From: Rhizobium sp. BK313
GTDB lineage: Bacteria > Pseudomonadota > Alphaproteobacteria > Rhizobiales > Rhizobiaceae
DNA: 64,000 bases
Reading direction: 5' to 3'
NCBI RefSeq assembly: GCF_014193655.1
Contig: NZ_JACHZQ010000006.1
Span: 372,001 to 436,000 of the forward strand
The notes below the pieces were generated by a model, which was not told where the DNA came from, did no database searches, and saw only the letters and a program-made list of their open reading frames with translations. The position numbers and the translations under genes were made by a program. Below, in pieces: positions 17,938-27,354 of this stretch. Numbering within the stretch: the first letter of the stretch is position 1; each line of letters begins with the position of its first letter.

Positions 17938-19617
17938 TCACGGCAATGAAAAACGTGCTGCCATGACTATGTCGAGGCCCGCGAGTGTCGAAACGACCGC
18001 GCTCTTGCTTTCCAGCAGCTGGCCCTCATCCATAAAGCGTTTCGCATTCTTGTGGTCGAGCGCCCGCCAGGACAGATTGGCGAGTGCTGCCGCCACCTGC
18101 GGTTCCCAATGCGCAAGGCCGTTCTTTTCAGCAATGGTTTCAAGCTTGCCCACAAGCGCCAGAAGCGGCTGCAACAGATCGAAACGCAGGCAATATTCGC
18201 CGACTTCGAGACGGGCAAGAAAGCGGTCACGCTCACCATGCCGACCCTCCGCAAAATCCGCCAGAAGCTTAAGGCCCGGAAGGATCTGGCCCTGCTGTGC
18301 GAGCTTGGTGGCCTCGGCCTTGGCGATATCGATGTCGGCACCCGGTGCATTCGCGCCATCTCCGGCTTCGACCTCCGCAGCAATCCAGCTGATCGTTTCA
18401 GCACTGGCAAACGGCGTTCCGTCACTAAACGAGAGCTGCGCAAGACCCGGCACTCTCTTCAAAAACAGCGCGAGTTCACCGGCGACCGCGATGCGCGCCT
18501 GATCATATGGCGCCCCGAGCGCCTGCATGGATTGCGCGATCATATATTGCGCATCGAGCCAGAAGGGCGACGAAAAGAATGCGCTTTCGGCCGACATCAG
18601 CAAGTCCTGGTAATTTCCGGCGGCATGCAGGGCCTTGATTTCAGCCAGCCGGCTCGCCTGCGGCGGCGGCAGCAGCGTCTTTCCGGCCCTTTCGGGCGGA
18701 AGTCGGTCGATCTGGCCCCATATTGCAAAGCGGGCGCAGAGATAGACACGGGCATCGGCCGGGGCCTCCTGCCGGACCGCTGTCGCGATACGCGCGGCTG
18801 TGCTGAAGAGCGTTTGCAACGCCTTTTCCGCGCCCTCACCGACCGCTATCTCGGGCACGGCCGGCATGGCGACCGCACTGGCGGAAGGAACGGGCGACGG
18901 GGTCGAAACAGGCACCACCGCTGCCGGAGGCGGCGTTTCGGCGGGCGTTTCGGGTCGCGGCGGCTCAACCGGCGCAGCGACGGCCGACGGCTCCGTCGCG
19001 GCCCTTTCCAGCTCGGCTTCGCGTGCAGCCTGGGCCTCGATAGCCTGCCGCGCCTCCCGGCTATGCGGACGCAGGGCACGCACGAGCGGTCCCATCGCCA
19101 CCGGGTATTTCTTCAGTTTTTCGGACAAAAGCGTGTCGAGCTCGACGAGACGATCATGTGCAATCAGGGCAAAAAGTTTTTTGTCCTCGGCGGGCGGCTC
19201 GCTTTCAACCGTCGTCGCCAGCTTTTCCGCCAGCCAATCTAGCGTCCCTGCCCTTCCGCGCTCGCGGCTGAGCGGTGGGAACATGCCCTCCCAATGCTCC
19301 GCTACCATGCCGCGCAGGATGCTGATCCCGACCGCCATGCCGCGATAACCTTCCTCGCGATACAGCCCGTAGACAAGCCGCGATGCCAGGACGAGATCCT
19401 TCGAACGGCCTTGCAGAATTTCAAGCGTCTTCCGGTTCAACAGCTTCCAGTCGACCGCAGTCGGGCCACCGGTTTCAATCTTGCGGAATTCCGTCTCCAA
19501 GGTCTCGAATTCCGGTTCGCCGCGCAGATCCTCACCGGAAGGCAATGGCTCGATCGCAAGCGCACCGATGTCCGCGCGAGAATCGTCGAGAATAAGGCCA
19601 AGATTGATGTCCGTCAT
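17938..19617 (-). CDS. tssA: T6SS protein TssA
   Basis: A 559-residue TssA protein with an N-terminal ImpA_N domain (about residues 15-130, including the YGLYREEGYRGMAVGISILR region and the FPPLSRERGR motif), a Pro/Ala-rich middle (about 195-270) and a long C-terminal helical domain. TssA binds the baseplate and guides or caps the growing sheath. It belongs to the longer class. Encoded on the same strand directly upstream of tssB; tssA is probably the promoter-proximal gene of the whole tss operon. Confidence 0.92.
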   Translation of the reverse strand: MTDINLGLILDDSRADIGALAIEPLPSGEDLRGEPEFETLETEFRKIETGGPTAVDWKLLNRKTLEILQGRSKDLVLASRLVYGLYREEGYRGMAVGISILRGMVAEHWEGMFPPLSRERGRAGTLDWLAEKLATTVESEPPAEDKKLFALIAHDRLVELDTLLSEKLKKYPVAMGPLVRALRPHSREARQAIEAQAAREAELERAATEPSAVAAPVEPPRPETPAETPPPAAVVPVSTPSPVPSASAVAMPAVPEIAVGEGAEKALQTLFSTAARIATAVRQEAPADARVYLCARFAIWGQIDRLPPERAGKTLLPPPQASRLAEIKALHAAGNYQDLLMSAESAFFSSPFWLDAQYMIAQSMQALGAPYDQARIAVAGELALFLKRVPGLAQLSFSDGTPFASAETISWIAAEVEAGDGANAPGADIDIAKAEATKLAQQGQILPGLKLLADFAEGRHGERDRFLARLEVGEYCLRFDLLQPLLALVGKLETIAEKNGLAHWEPQVAAALANLSWRALDHKNAKRFMDEGQLLESKSAVVSTLAGLDIVMAARFSLP

Positions 19618-19820
19618 AAAGGTCTCCGGCTGCCGACCAAGAAGCGGCGACAGGCGCTGATGAAAAGGAAGATTGCGGCAAATGGAGCAAAACGAAACAA
19701 CGTCATAGTCGTGTAAATTGTAACTTCTATGAAGTGGCGTTCGAAACGCTTCGTCCGCCTACGCAGGGCGAGCGCGCAAACTGTGACGACGGGCGCAGAT
19801 CAACGAGAAGGCACTGGTGA

Positions 19821-20189
19821 ATGCTTGAGCTGGCGGATTCTTTCGAGAACGGCGCGACAATCGTCCATGCGTCCGGAAAGCTTGACACGCTGACGGCCAA
19901 ATCCTTCGAGACACATCTGAGGGCGCATGTCGAGACGGGCGGCGGGCCGCTTCTCGTCGACATGCAGGCAATCGACTATGTCAGCAGTTTCGGCCTGCGT
20001 TCGCTGCTCATCATCGCCAAACAGATGGCGCCCTATGGCAGAAAATTCGTATTGTTTTCACCCAACGCATCGGTGCTCGAGGTTCTCCGCGTCTCCGGCT
20101 TCGTGCGGATCATCGCCGTTGCCGATAGCAAGGCCAAAGCCCTTGCCGATATCGCCGAACCGGCCAAAAGCGGCGTGCAAGAGAACTAG
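19821..20189 (+). CDS. STAS-domain anti-sigma-factor antagonist
   Basis: A 122-residue single STAS domain (residues about 5-108) of the SpoIIAA/RsbV type. The phosphoacceptor region is DYVSSFGLRSL (52-62), with Ser55 or Ser56 as the likely target of the neighbouring RsbW-like kinase. Divergent from tssA (203 bp apart), followed 36 bp later by the kinase gene. It should act as the switch protein that is phosphorylated by the kinase and restored by the SpoIIE phosphatase at 20717. Which sigma factor or other partner is controlled cannot be read from the sequence; no sigma factor gene is in the window. Confidence 0.85.
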   Translation: MLELADSFENGATIVHASGKLDTLTAKSFETHLRAHVETGGGPLLVDMQAIDYVSSFGLRSLLIIAKQMAPYGRKFVLFSPNASVLEVLRVSGFVRIIAVADSKAKALADIAEPAKSGVQEN

Positions 20190-20225
20190 GCATGACCAGG
20201 GGCACTGTCAGAACACGTGACATCG

Positions 20226-20645
20226 ATGACGCGCATGATCCGCGAAATAACCGTCGATAACAGGCTCGAGCAGCTGACGGAGATCTACAGTGGCCTCGAA
20301 GACTTCGTCGCCGCCAACGGTCTATCAGACGATATCAAGAATCGCCTGTTCCTGGTCACCGAAGAACTGTTCACCAACCTCGTACACTATGGCTACCAGG
20401 ACGGCGTCGGCGATCTTATCGTCATAAGGGTCGAACGGCAGGGGCTGATCATCCGGCTGACGATACGCGACCATGCGGTGGCCTTCGACGTATCACAGCC
20501 GCCGACAGCGCCGGCTTCCGACGCGGATGTCGAAACTATGGAAATCGGCGGCCTTGGACTGTTCCTCGTCCATGAATTCGCACAATCCGTGCAGAGCCGG
20601 AGGGAAGGCTCCGAAAACGTCACCGAACTGGTTTTGCCACTATAG
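20226..20645 (+). CDS. RsbW-like ATP-binding anti-sigma kinase
   Basis: A GHKL/HATPase_c protein of about 139 residues, RsbW/SpoIIAB type. N-box TEELFTNLVHYGY gives Glu46/47 and Asn51 (numbered from ATG 20226), and the C-terminal GGLGLFLVHEF is the G2 lid motif, so ATP binding looks intact. In-frame alternatives are GTG 20217 and ATG 20235; none has a clear Shine-Dalgarno site, so the start is uncertain. It forms a partner-switching set with the STAS protein just upstream and the convergent phosphatase gene. Confidence 0.82.
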   Translation: MTRMIREITVDNRLEQLTEIYSGLEDFVAANGLSDDIKNRLFLVTEELFTNLVHYGYQDGVGDLIVIRVERQGLIIRLTIRDHAVAFDVSQPPTAPASDADVETMEIGGLGLFLVHEFAQSVQSRREGSENVTELVLPL

Positions 20646-20716
20646 GAACGGCTCTATCTCTTTGTTTTTCCACTGGTTACGGATGGAAATCCGCTGCACC
20701 TGTTCCTGGAATGCCT

Positions 20717-21664
20717 CTAGAATTCCACACGCAGAAACGAAAAATCGTCGGGCAGCGTTTCATCTCCGTTGATCGCACGCGCCCAGGCGAGAACGGCGGC
20801 CGGCTCGTCCCCACCCGGCTTGCGCGTAAAATCGAGAATATCCTGGAAGGTCAAAGGCTCGCTGCCGTCGGTCCCGATTTCATAAGTCCCGTCGCTCAGC
20901 ACCAGCAGCCGGTCACCCGGCTGCACATGGACCGTTGATGCGTCGTAATCCAGATCGGCGATCGCGCCGATCGCCATGCCGCCGCTGCCGATCAAAAGAT
21001 CAGTGCTGACGGAACCATCCGGCATGTCATGGAGCAGGATCGCCGGCGGATGCCCGCCGCTTGAAAAGACAAGCTGTCCGGTCGATCGCTGATACACGCC
21101 GTACCAGATGGTGAAGAACATGTTGTTCTGCTTTTCCATTGGAAAGGCCGCGTTCAAACCGGCGAGTACCGCGGAGGGATCGCGAAAATCGGCGTTGGGA
21201 AGAGCCGAGGCCCTCAGAACATTGATGACGGATGCGGATAAAAGCGCGGCACCGACGCCGTGACCGCAGACATCGAGCAGATAAATGGCAAAATGATCCG
21301 CATCGATATCGTGATATCCAAAGGAATCGCCGCCAAGTTCCGTAGATGGAACAAGCATCCAATCCGTGCGCGGCCCGCTTTGCCGCGGCTGCGGCAATAG
21401 CGACAGGACATAGCGCAGCGCATCGTTCAATTCTTCTTCCAGGCGTGTCTGGACGCGCTGAAGCAGCATATTGCTCTCGGCAAGCTGGTCCTCCACCGCT
21501 TCGCCATGCTCGATAGTCGCCTCATATAGCAACTTGAGATCTTCGTTCTCGGCACGAAGCGCCTCAACTTCCGCAAGCAGCCGCGCCATGGCGTCGCCGC
21601 CGCCGGCGGTTGAAGAAGGACGTTCGTCATCGATCGTGCTGGTAGAAGCCTGGATATCTTGCAT
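20717..21664 (-). CDS. RsbU-like SpoIIE phosphatase with coiled coil
   Basis: A 315-residue soluble PPM phosphatase. Residues about 25-85 are a coiled coil; from about 100 on is the SpoIIE domain with metal-binding GGDSFGY (111-117), DVCGHGVGAALLS (131-143) and LSDGTYE. It should dephosphorylate a STAS antagonist, most simply the one at 19821. It lacks a GAF, PAS or response-regulator input domain; the coiled coil may take the input or dimerise. Convergent with the RsbW-like kinase gene and divergent from the next cluster. Confidence 0.85.
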   Translation of the reverse strand: MQDIQASTSTIDDERPSSTAGGGDAMARLLAEVEALRAENEDLKLLYEATIEHGEAVEDQLAESNMLLQRVQTRLEEELNDALRYVLSLLPQPRQSGPRTDWMLVPSTELGGDSFGYHDIDADHFAIYLLDVCGHGVGAALLSASVINVLRASALPNADFRDPSAVLAGLNAAFPMEKQNNMFFTIWYGVYQRSTGQLVFSSGGHPPAILLHDMPDGSVSTDLLIGSGGMAIGAIADLDYDASTVHVQPGDRLLVLSDGTYEIGTDGSEPLTFQDILDFTRKPGGDEPAAVLAWARAINGDETLPDDFSFLRVEF

Positions 21665-21719
21665 AGCGGATTGAACGGGCCAAAAGGTGGTTTCGAGGCG
21701 TCACAATAAACGCGCCATG

Positions 21720-21736
21720 TGACATAATACTGTCAA
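21720..21736. promoter_or_regulatory. Inverted repeat in divergent promoter region
   Basis: TGACA-N6-TGTCA at 21720-21735, lying in the 203-bp gap between the divergent phosphatase and HATPase-like genes. The right half also forms a perfect minus-strand TTGACA -35 hexamer (complement of 21731-21736), but no convincing -10 follows at 16-18 bp. A regulator site is possible. Confidence 0.3.
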
Positions 21737-21867
21737 CCGCCGTCTATAGTTTGGTCATCGGAGAAAAGATCGACCGTATATCTTCGATGCGGCAATTACT
21801 TGATTTCTAATATACTTGCTCCCGCTTTTTGGGACTTTCCAGCATATTTTCAATCCTGGTTTTGGAA

Positions 21868-22395
21868 ATGAATATAGCAGCCTTTCCGCCCGACACGTCT
21901 TCCGCGGCCAAATTTCAATCGCTCATCGAAGTCGATATGGAGATTGGTGTATTCGGTTCGAATTGGAGCCATTGCGATCGTCTTTCCTCCTATGTGGCGC
22001 GCATGATCAGCCACAACCGGACTGACTCTTTGCTCTATTCCAATCTTTTCTCCTCGGCTCTCAACGAACTTCTCGAGACCATCTTTCGCACCCATGAAGG
22101 ATCGGGCAAATTCAGCTGCTCCGTGCGTCGAAATGGCGCGGTCGATCGCGTCGAACTTATCCTTCCCTGTAGCCCCAGCCAGGCGGGCTTTTATCGCGAC
22201 ACCGTCGAACTCGCGAGGGGTCCGGACGCCACGGAGAAATACAGGGAGATGCTCTTTTCATCGGATGTGGTCGATAGGCGCATCGGCCTGTTCGAACTTG
22301 CCGTCGACTATTCGGCTGAAATCTCCATCGAGGCCACTGGCGACAACACCATCAAATTGATCGCCGAGCTGGCGCTGGAAGATACGGTAGATTGA
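21868..22395 (+). CDS. Degenerate HATPase-like regulator, slr1658-type
   Basis: A 175-residue protein that aligns by eye with the protein at 25948, a slr1658-type ATP-binding partner-switch regulator. Shared landmarks are the NELLE helix (66-70) and the C-terminal pattern where this protein has IGLFELAVDYSAEISIE and the other GLGLLTLMSDYGARLGW. The N-box Asn is replaced by Thr71 and the glycine-rich lid is missing, so it probably cannot bind ATP and would serve as a binding protein only. ATG 21868 is chosen over TTG 21829. Its stop overlaps the next start (TGATG), so it is coupled to the STAS-methyltransferase. Confidence 0.6.
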   Translation: MNIAAFPPDTSSAAKFQSLIEVDMEIGVFGSNWSHCDRLSSYVARMISHNRTDSLLYSNLFSSALNELLETIFRTHEGSGKFSCSVRRNGAVDRVELILPCSPSQAGFYRDTVELARGPDATEKYREMLFSSDVVDRRIGLFELAVDYSAEISIEATGDNTIKLIAELALEDTVD

Positions 22396-23570
22396 TGTCG
22401 GAAGCAGCAAACAGCACGTACAAGGTCCGCTTCGACGAGAACAATCAGGAGTTCTCGATCATCGGTTCGATGCGCCCGCAATATGTCGAGGAACTCGATT
22501 CCTGCATTCGTTTGATGGAAAGCTCGATCGCCAAGGTCAGGGGCACCGTCTACGTCAACGTCAAGCGCCTCGTGCGTCTCAACAATCTTGCCTTTCATGT
22601 GCTGGCTAACCTTCTCGTGAAGGCCTGCGCGGAACGGCCGGATCTGAAAATCTCCGTCATCACCTCGAGCGTCGTCGGCTGGTCGACCCGCAAGTTCAGC
22701 GCACTTCGCGAAATCAGCCCCAATATCGTCATCGAGCAGTATGACAGCGCCTTCTATCCGGGACAGACCTTTCTGGAAGAGGGTGGGTTCATTCCGGTAT
22801 TGCGGACCCAGACGAAAATGACGTGGCAGCACGAAAAGGCGATCCTGCCGCGGCATGGCATGCGTGAGGGACTGACGATCGCCGATATCTGCTGCGGCAT
22901 CGGCGATTTCGCGGTGTTGCTGCACAAGGAATTCCAGCCGGCGCGGCTGGTCGCGCTCGACCATTCGAAATCAAGCCTTGCCTATGCCCGCAAGGTCGCC
23001 ACCGATTTCGGAATACAGGGCATCGAATATATCTATGGCGACGCCTCCGAAATGCTGCTCGACGAAAGTCAATTCGATTTCGTCACCTGCCGCCATTCGC
23101 TGCAGGTCTTCGACCGGCCGGAGCTGATCCTGCGAGAGCTCTACCGTATCTGCAAGCCCGGCGGCCGCGTCTACATCACCAATGAGAAGAACTCCCATTG
23201 CCTGGGCGAGCCGCGCGCGGAGTCCATTCAGTGGACATATAACGAAGTCGCCAAGCTCTGGGCGCATTTCAACATGGATATCGAGCTCGGTCCGAAAAGC
23301 CGCCGCTATATGACGGAAGCCGGCTTCGAGGACATCCGGATCGAATCCTTCATGGTCACCAATCTCGACGGCGACCCGCAGAATTTCGCTGATATCATCC
23401 AGTCGTGGGAAGATGTCTATGCCGGCCAGATGTCGGTTCAGCGCGGCGACAGCGCCGAATTCAACGAGAAATTCCGGCGCGGCTTTCAAGATCACATCTT
23501 TGCGGCGCTTCATCCGAAAGGCTATGCCGGCTGGCCGGTCTGGGTCGCATCGGGACGCAAGCCACAATGA
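22395..23570 (+). CDS. STAS-like domain fused to SAM methyltransferase
   Basis: A 391-residue fusion. Residues about 8-118 line up with the stand-alone slr1659/STAS-like protein at 26529: VNVKRLVRLNNLAFHVLANL (54-73) against LDVTELEFLNSSGINLLAKF, and WSTRKFSALREISPNIVIE against WQSKSLPNLKKLYPAVELT. The phosphoacceptor Ser pair is Asn63-Asn64 here. Residues about 150-391 are a class I SAM-dependent methyltransferase (UbiE-like) with motif I DICCGIGDF (164-172), acidic LDHS after strand 2 and YGDASEM. Substrate is unknown. Coupled upstream to the degenerate HATPase-like protein and downstream (ATGA) to the membrane phosphatase. Confidence 0.75.
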   Translation: MSEAANSTYKVRFDENNQEFSIIGSMRPQYVEELDSCIRLMESSIAKVRGTVYVNVKRLVRLNNLAFHVLANLLVKACAERPDLKISVITSSVVGWSTRKFSALREISPNIVIEQYDSAFYPGQTFLEEGGFIPVLRTQTKMTWQHEKAILPRHGMREGLTIADICCGIGDFAVLLHKEFQPARLVALDHSKSSLAYARKVATDFGIQGIEYIYGDASEMLLDESQFDFVTCRHSLQVFDRPELILRELYRICKPGGRVYITNEKNSHCLGEPRAESIQWTYNEVAKLWAHFNMDIELGPKSRRYMTEAGFEDIRIESFMVTNLDGDPQNFADIIQSWEDVYAGQMSVQRGDSAEFNEKFRRGFQDHIFAALHPKGYAGWPVWVASGRKPQ

Positions 23571-25945
23571 CAATGGTTGATGACGCTATCGCGCAACCAC
23601 CGGCCGTCGGCCGCTTTTCCCGTCGCAGCTTTCGCGCAAAATTCATCCTCGTGGTCGGCGCCGCCGTGCTCTTCGATTTGATGCTGGGTGGCGGCATCGC
23701 CATCTGGAACGTGCAGCGCCTCTCCCACAACGCCACGCAGCAGGTTGGCGAAGGCCTGACGGAGGCGAGCGAGGAATATCTGCGGACCTACATCAATACG
23801 ACGGCCGAGCGCGCCGACCTGCTCTTGGATCAGGTGCATTCGGAAGTGGAATCCCTGGCGAACTCGATGCAGGGGCTGATCGACAATCCCGATCTGCGCC
23901 AAGACCTTGGAACTACAATCGAGGCCAACCCTCAATTGCGGGACGATCTCGTTTACGACGCAACCGGAAACTGGGCGCAAAACACCGGCGGTGCCTCGGT
24001 CATCAGCGTATGGAGCTATCTGCTCGGCCCGGACAAGAAGCCCCTGCCGGAGGTCGATGCGCTCGTCAAGCAGAGCGCCGCCTTCAATCTCTTTGCGCCG
24101 GCCCTGCTTGCGACCGGGGCGCCGAAGCTGCAGATGTACTATGTCGGGCCGAAGGATCGGCCGATCATGCGGACAACGCCCTATTCGCAGCAGGCCCAGA
24201 CCTTCGACAAGCTCTACCCCGGTCACAACAACATGAATTTCTGGGATTTCTTTTTTCCCGGAGTTTACGAAGGCTGGCAGAACTGGATCAAGGATCCGTC
24301 TTCGCGCAAAGTTCCTTCCTTAATCACCACGACCGCGCCCTATATCGATGCGATCACCGGCAAGCTGATCGTCAGCTTTTTCCACCCGCTTTGGACGAAA
24401 GATCGCAGCGACGTCGCCGGAATGACCGCAGCCGACATCACGCTCGACCAGCTTGCCAGTGTTGTGCAAAGCGTCAACATCGCCAAGACCGGCTTCGGCT
24501 TCCTGGCAATGTCGAACGGCAACGTCATCGCCACCAGCAAGGCGGGCGAGGAAATCCTCGGGCTGACGTCGAGCGATGTCGGTGGGCAGGGCGTCACCGG
24601 CATCAACCGTTCGCTGCGCAACAGCTCCCAGTCCGCCATTGCTTCGCTGCAATTGCCGCAGGATCAGAGCACGACGATCAAGCACATCTTCCTCAACCGC
24701 GGTGGCGAGGACGTCCCCTATCTGGTGGTGCTGAAGCAGTTAAGGCCCGCCAACCTGTGGGACGGCAAGAATATCGTTGAAGAAACGATGTCGCTCGGCT
24801 TCGTCGTATCAGAACGCGAGATCTATCAGGCGCTGATCGCTGCCCAGGACAATATATCGAAAGCGACCTCCCGTATCGTCGACTACCAGCTGCTGGCGGT
24901 TCTGGTCAGTCTGATCATCGTTCTGATGGCGGTCTTTGCCATTTCCGGCCGTATCACCGCCGGTCTCAGTGCCCTGACCGATGCCGCAAGACGCTTGCAG
25001 AAGAAGGACTATAGCGTGCGCGTCAGCGTCTCGACCCGCGATGAGATCGCGGAGGTCGGGCATGCCTTCAACCGCATGGCCGAGGAAATCAGCTTCCACA
25101 CCGAGAATCTCGAGAGGCTGGTCGACGAGCGAACCCGCGAACTCGAAGATGCCAACGAGGAGATCACCACCCTCAACGAGCGTCTGAAAAGCGAAAATGT
25201 CCGTCTCGGCGCGGAACTCGACATTGCCCGCCACATTCAGATGATGGTTCTGCCCAAGGCCAACGAACTAAACGACATCCAGCAGATCGAGATTGCCGGC
25301 TATATGGCGCCTGCCGACGAAGTGGGCGGCGACTATTACGACGTGCTGCACGAAAGCGGCCGCGTCAAGGTCGGCATCGGCGACGTCACCGGCCACGGTC
25401 TCGAAAGCGGCGTGTTGATGCTTATGGTCCAGTCCGTCGCCCGCGCCCTTCAGGAGAAGGGCAGCGACGATCCGAAGATGTTCCTCGAAGTCTTAAACCG
25501 CGCCATCTATAAGAATATCGAGCGGACGAATTCCGACAAGCACCTGACGCTCGCATTCCTCGACTATCACGATCGGAACGTGACGCTCTCAGGCCAACAC
25601 GAGGACGTTCTCGTCATTCGCCGCGACGGTGCTATGGAGCGGATCGATACCGGCGATCTTGGATTCCCGGTCGGCCTGGAGAGCGATATTTCCGCCTTTG
25701 TCGCAACCCGCAACCTGCCCTTCGAAAGCGGCGACATCATCATATTGCACACCGACGGCGTGACCGAGGCGGAAAGCCCGAGCGGCGAGCTTTTCGGGTT
25801 CGACCGGCTTTGTGCCAGTGCGCACGACTACCGCTCGGGCGGTGCCGACGAGATCGTTCGCGGCATCATCGCGGATCTGATGGCACATATCGGAACGCAG
25901 AAAATTCACGATGACATCACGCTCGTAGTTATGAGGCATCGCTAG
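23567..25945 (+). CDS. Membrane sensor SpoIIE phosphatase with HAMP
   Basis: A 792-residue sensor phosphatase resembling SiaA/RsbU-type receptors. Domains: membrane helix 1 (about 26-46), a periplasmic sensor of about 390 residues with a Cache-like layout, membrane helix 2 (about 441-461), HAMP (about 462-515), coiled coil, then SpoIIE PPM phosphatase (about 560-792) with VGGDYYD (586-592), GDVTGHGLESG and HTDGVTE metal-binding motifs. The ATG at 23567 overlaps the methyltransferase stop (ATGA); the frame is open 54 codons further but only inside the previous gene. It probably dephosphorylates one or both STAS-like partners on an external signal. Confidence 0.87.
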   Translation: MTMVDDAIAQPPAVGRFSRRSFRAKFILVVGAAVLFDLMLGGGIAIWNVQRLSHNATQQVGEGLTEASEEYLRTYINTTAERADLLLDQVHSEVESLANSMQGLIDNPDLRQDLGTTIEANPQLRDDLVYDATGNWAQNTGGASVISVWSYLLGPDKKPLPEVDALVKQSAAFNLFAPALLATGAPKLQMYYVGPKDRPIMRTTPYSQQAQTFDKLYPGHNNMNFWDFFFPGVYEGWQNWIKDPSSRKVPSLITTTAPYIDAITGKLIVSFFHPLWTKDRSDVAGMTAADITLDQLASVVQSVNIAKTGFGFLAMSNGNVIATSKAGEEILGLTSSDVGGQGVTGINRSLRNSSQSAIASLQLPQDQSTTIKHIFLNRGGEDVPYLVVLKQLRPANLWDGKNIVEETMSLGFVVSEREIYQALIAAQDNISKATSRIVDYQLLAVLVSLIIVLMAVFAISGRITAGLSALTDAARRLQKKDYSVRVSVSTRDEIAEVGHAFNRMAEEISFHTENLERLVDERTRELEDANEEITTLNERLKSENVRLGAELDIARHIQMMVLPKANELNDIQQIEIAGYMAPADEVGGDYYDVLHESGRVKVGIGDVTGHGLESGVLMLMVQSVARALQEKGSDDPKMFLEVLNRAIYKNIERTNSDKHLTLAFLDYHDRNVTLSGQHEDVLVIRRDGAMERIDTGDLGFPVGLESDISAFVATRNLPFESGDIIILHTDGVTEAESPSGELFGFDRLCASAHDYRSGGADEIVRGIIADLMAHIGTQKIHDDITLVVMRHR

Positions 25946-25947
25946 GC

Positions 25948-26496
25948 ATGATCCAGCAATTCGGACACACCGATTCTGCAAACGGGGCAGCAGCCGATCT
26001 CAGCAAGCTCCGGCTTTCGGAAGGCTCGCTTGATATCAGTTGGCATCATTGCAGCACAACTGCGGACTTTCTCGGCGACTTCTTTGCCGTCCAGGCAAAG
26101 GCCGGCGATCCGGAACTCAACGAAATTCGCCATGCGATCGGTTACCTCGTCAACGAACTTCTTGAGAATGCAGTGAAATTCCGCGCGCCCGGCGATATCG
26201 AGATCGAGGCCTCCTTCGAAGACGGCAATTTCGAACTGCGCGTCTTCAACCTGATCGAGAAAGAGACCGCCCTGCGTTTTCAAGAGCTACTGTCAGAAAT
26301 CACCGCTCGCGACGCAGGGGTACTTCTGATAGAGCGGATCGAGCAGAATGCAGCCGATCCTTCGTCGAGCGGATCCGGCCTCGGCCTGCTGACATTGATG
26401 AGTGACTACGGTGCGCGTCTGGGGTGGAAATTCATACATGACGAGGCGGCCGGCCCAGTAGAGCTTCAAACCTATGCCGCGCTTTCCCTCTCATGA
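25948..26496 (+). CDS. HATPase-type regulator, slr1658-like
   Basis: A 182-residue protein of the slr1658 / SiaB-like group, distant histidine-kinase-type ATPases that phosphorylate STAS-like partners. The N-box NELLENAVKF (69-78) keeps Glu70 and Asn74, and the C-terminal SGSGLGLLTLMSDYGARLGW region is the glycine lid. Begins 2 bp after the phosphatase stop, so it is in the same operon. Predicted cytoplasmic. It should be the kinase that opposes the phosphatase at 23567, with the STAS-like protein at 26529 as substrate. Confidence 0.72.
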   Translation: MIQQFGHTDSANGAAADLSKLRLSEGSLDISWHHCSTTADFLGDFFAVQAKAGDPELNEIRHAIGYLVNELLENAVKFRAPGDIEIEASFEDGNFELRVFNLIEKETALRFQELLSEITARDAGVLLIERIEQNAADPSSSGSGLGLLTLMSDYGARLGWKFIHDEAAGPVELQTYAALSLS

Positions 26497-26528
26497 GACG
26501 CAGATAAACTGAGAAACGGTTATCGAAA

Positions 26529-26867
26529 ATGGAAATTAAGACCAAAGAATATCGCGTGTGGCGGGAAGAAGCGACGATCCACTACGAGGGAACGATGCGC
26601 CTTTCCGGGACGGAGGCCTATGCGCCCATTCTCGAACTGATGGGTGACGTATTGAAATCGAAGCCGGAAACGATCGTTCTCGACGTGACGGAGCTCGAAT
26701 TCCTCAATAGTTCCGGCATTAATCTTCTTGCGAAATTCACCATCGAGGTTCGCAATCAGCCGGATGTCGGCATGGCGGTCAAGGGGTCGACCCGGATTCC
26801 GTGGCAATCGAAGTCCCTCCCCAACCTGAAGAAGCTCTATCCGGCCGTCGAACTGACGATCAACTAA
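26529..26867 (+). CDS. STAS-like switch protein, slr1659-like
   Basis: A 112-residue STAS-like protein of the slr1659 / SiaC-like group. The phosphoacceptor loop is DVTELEFLNSSGINLL (52-67) with Ser61/Ser62, followed by the family's IPWQSKSLPNLKKL segment. It lies 32 bp after the HATPase-like gene, forming the usual kinase-substrate pair. When unphosphorylated such proteins bind and activate an effector enzyme; the effector here is unknown. Confidence 0.78.
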   Translation: MEIKTKEYRVWREEATIHYEGTMRLSGTEAYAPILELMGDVLKSKPETIVLDVTELEFLNSSGINLLAKFTIEVRNQPDVGMAVKGSTRIPWQSKSLPNLKKLYPAVELTIN

Positions 26868-26916
26868 ACTGTCTGGCGCCGCCAAGACCTGAAGCAGCAA
26901 TCGCTGGGAGAAAGAC

Positions 26917-27354
26917 GTGGCGGAGCCGGAAAAACAAAGCGCGGTCAAGAGCCTCGCAGCGGTATGCGAGGCGATTGCACATGCCAGCTTCGACGATGCG
27001 GAACTGCTCTTCAATATCGTCGCCGACGAGACGGTTTCAGAAGACATTCGCAACCTCGCGGAGACGTTCGCCAGCATGATGGTGCAGGTCGAGGCGCGCG
27101 AATTTCACGCCAGCCAGCTGATCGCGGATCTCAAGGAAACACAGCGCCAGCTCGAGGCGGCCCAACAGCAGCTGCAGCGCGAAAACACCAATCTTAAGCA
27201 GCGCTTGAAAAAGCTCGATGTCCATTTCGATGAGACACAGGCCGATCTCGAAATCAAGGAAATCGTCGAGACTGAATATTTCCGCGAACTGCAGCAACGG
27301 GCAAAATCGCTGCGGTCGAAATTCAAACACCAGGCCAACGGCGAGTCCCCGTGA
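26917..27354 (+). CDS. Coiled-coil protein of unknown function
   Basis: A 145-residue protein that I do not recognise. The N-terminal 60 residues are helical and acidic; residues about 70-135 form a strong coiled coil rich in Gln, Leu and Glu. It has no membrane segment. Start is GTG at 26917 with GGGAG-type Shine-Dalgarno sequence. It overlaps the ParA-like gene (GTGA), suggesting that it is a partner of that ATPase, as many ParA/MinD proteins have a coiled-coil or cargo adaptor encoded alongside. Confidence 0.65.
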   Translation: MAEPEKQSAVKSLAAVCEAIAHASFDDAELLFNIVADETVSEDIRNLAETFASMMVQVEAREFHASQLIADLKETQRQLEAAQQQLQRENTNLKQRLKKLDVHFDETQADLEIKEIVETEYFRELQQRAKSLRSKFKHQANGESP

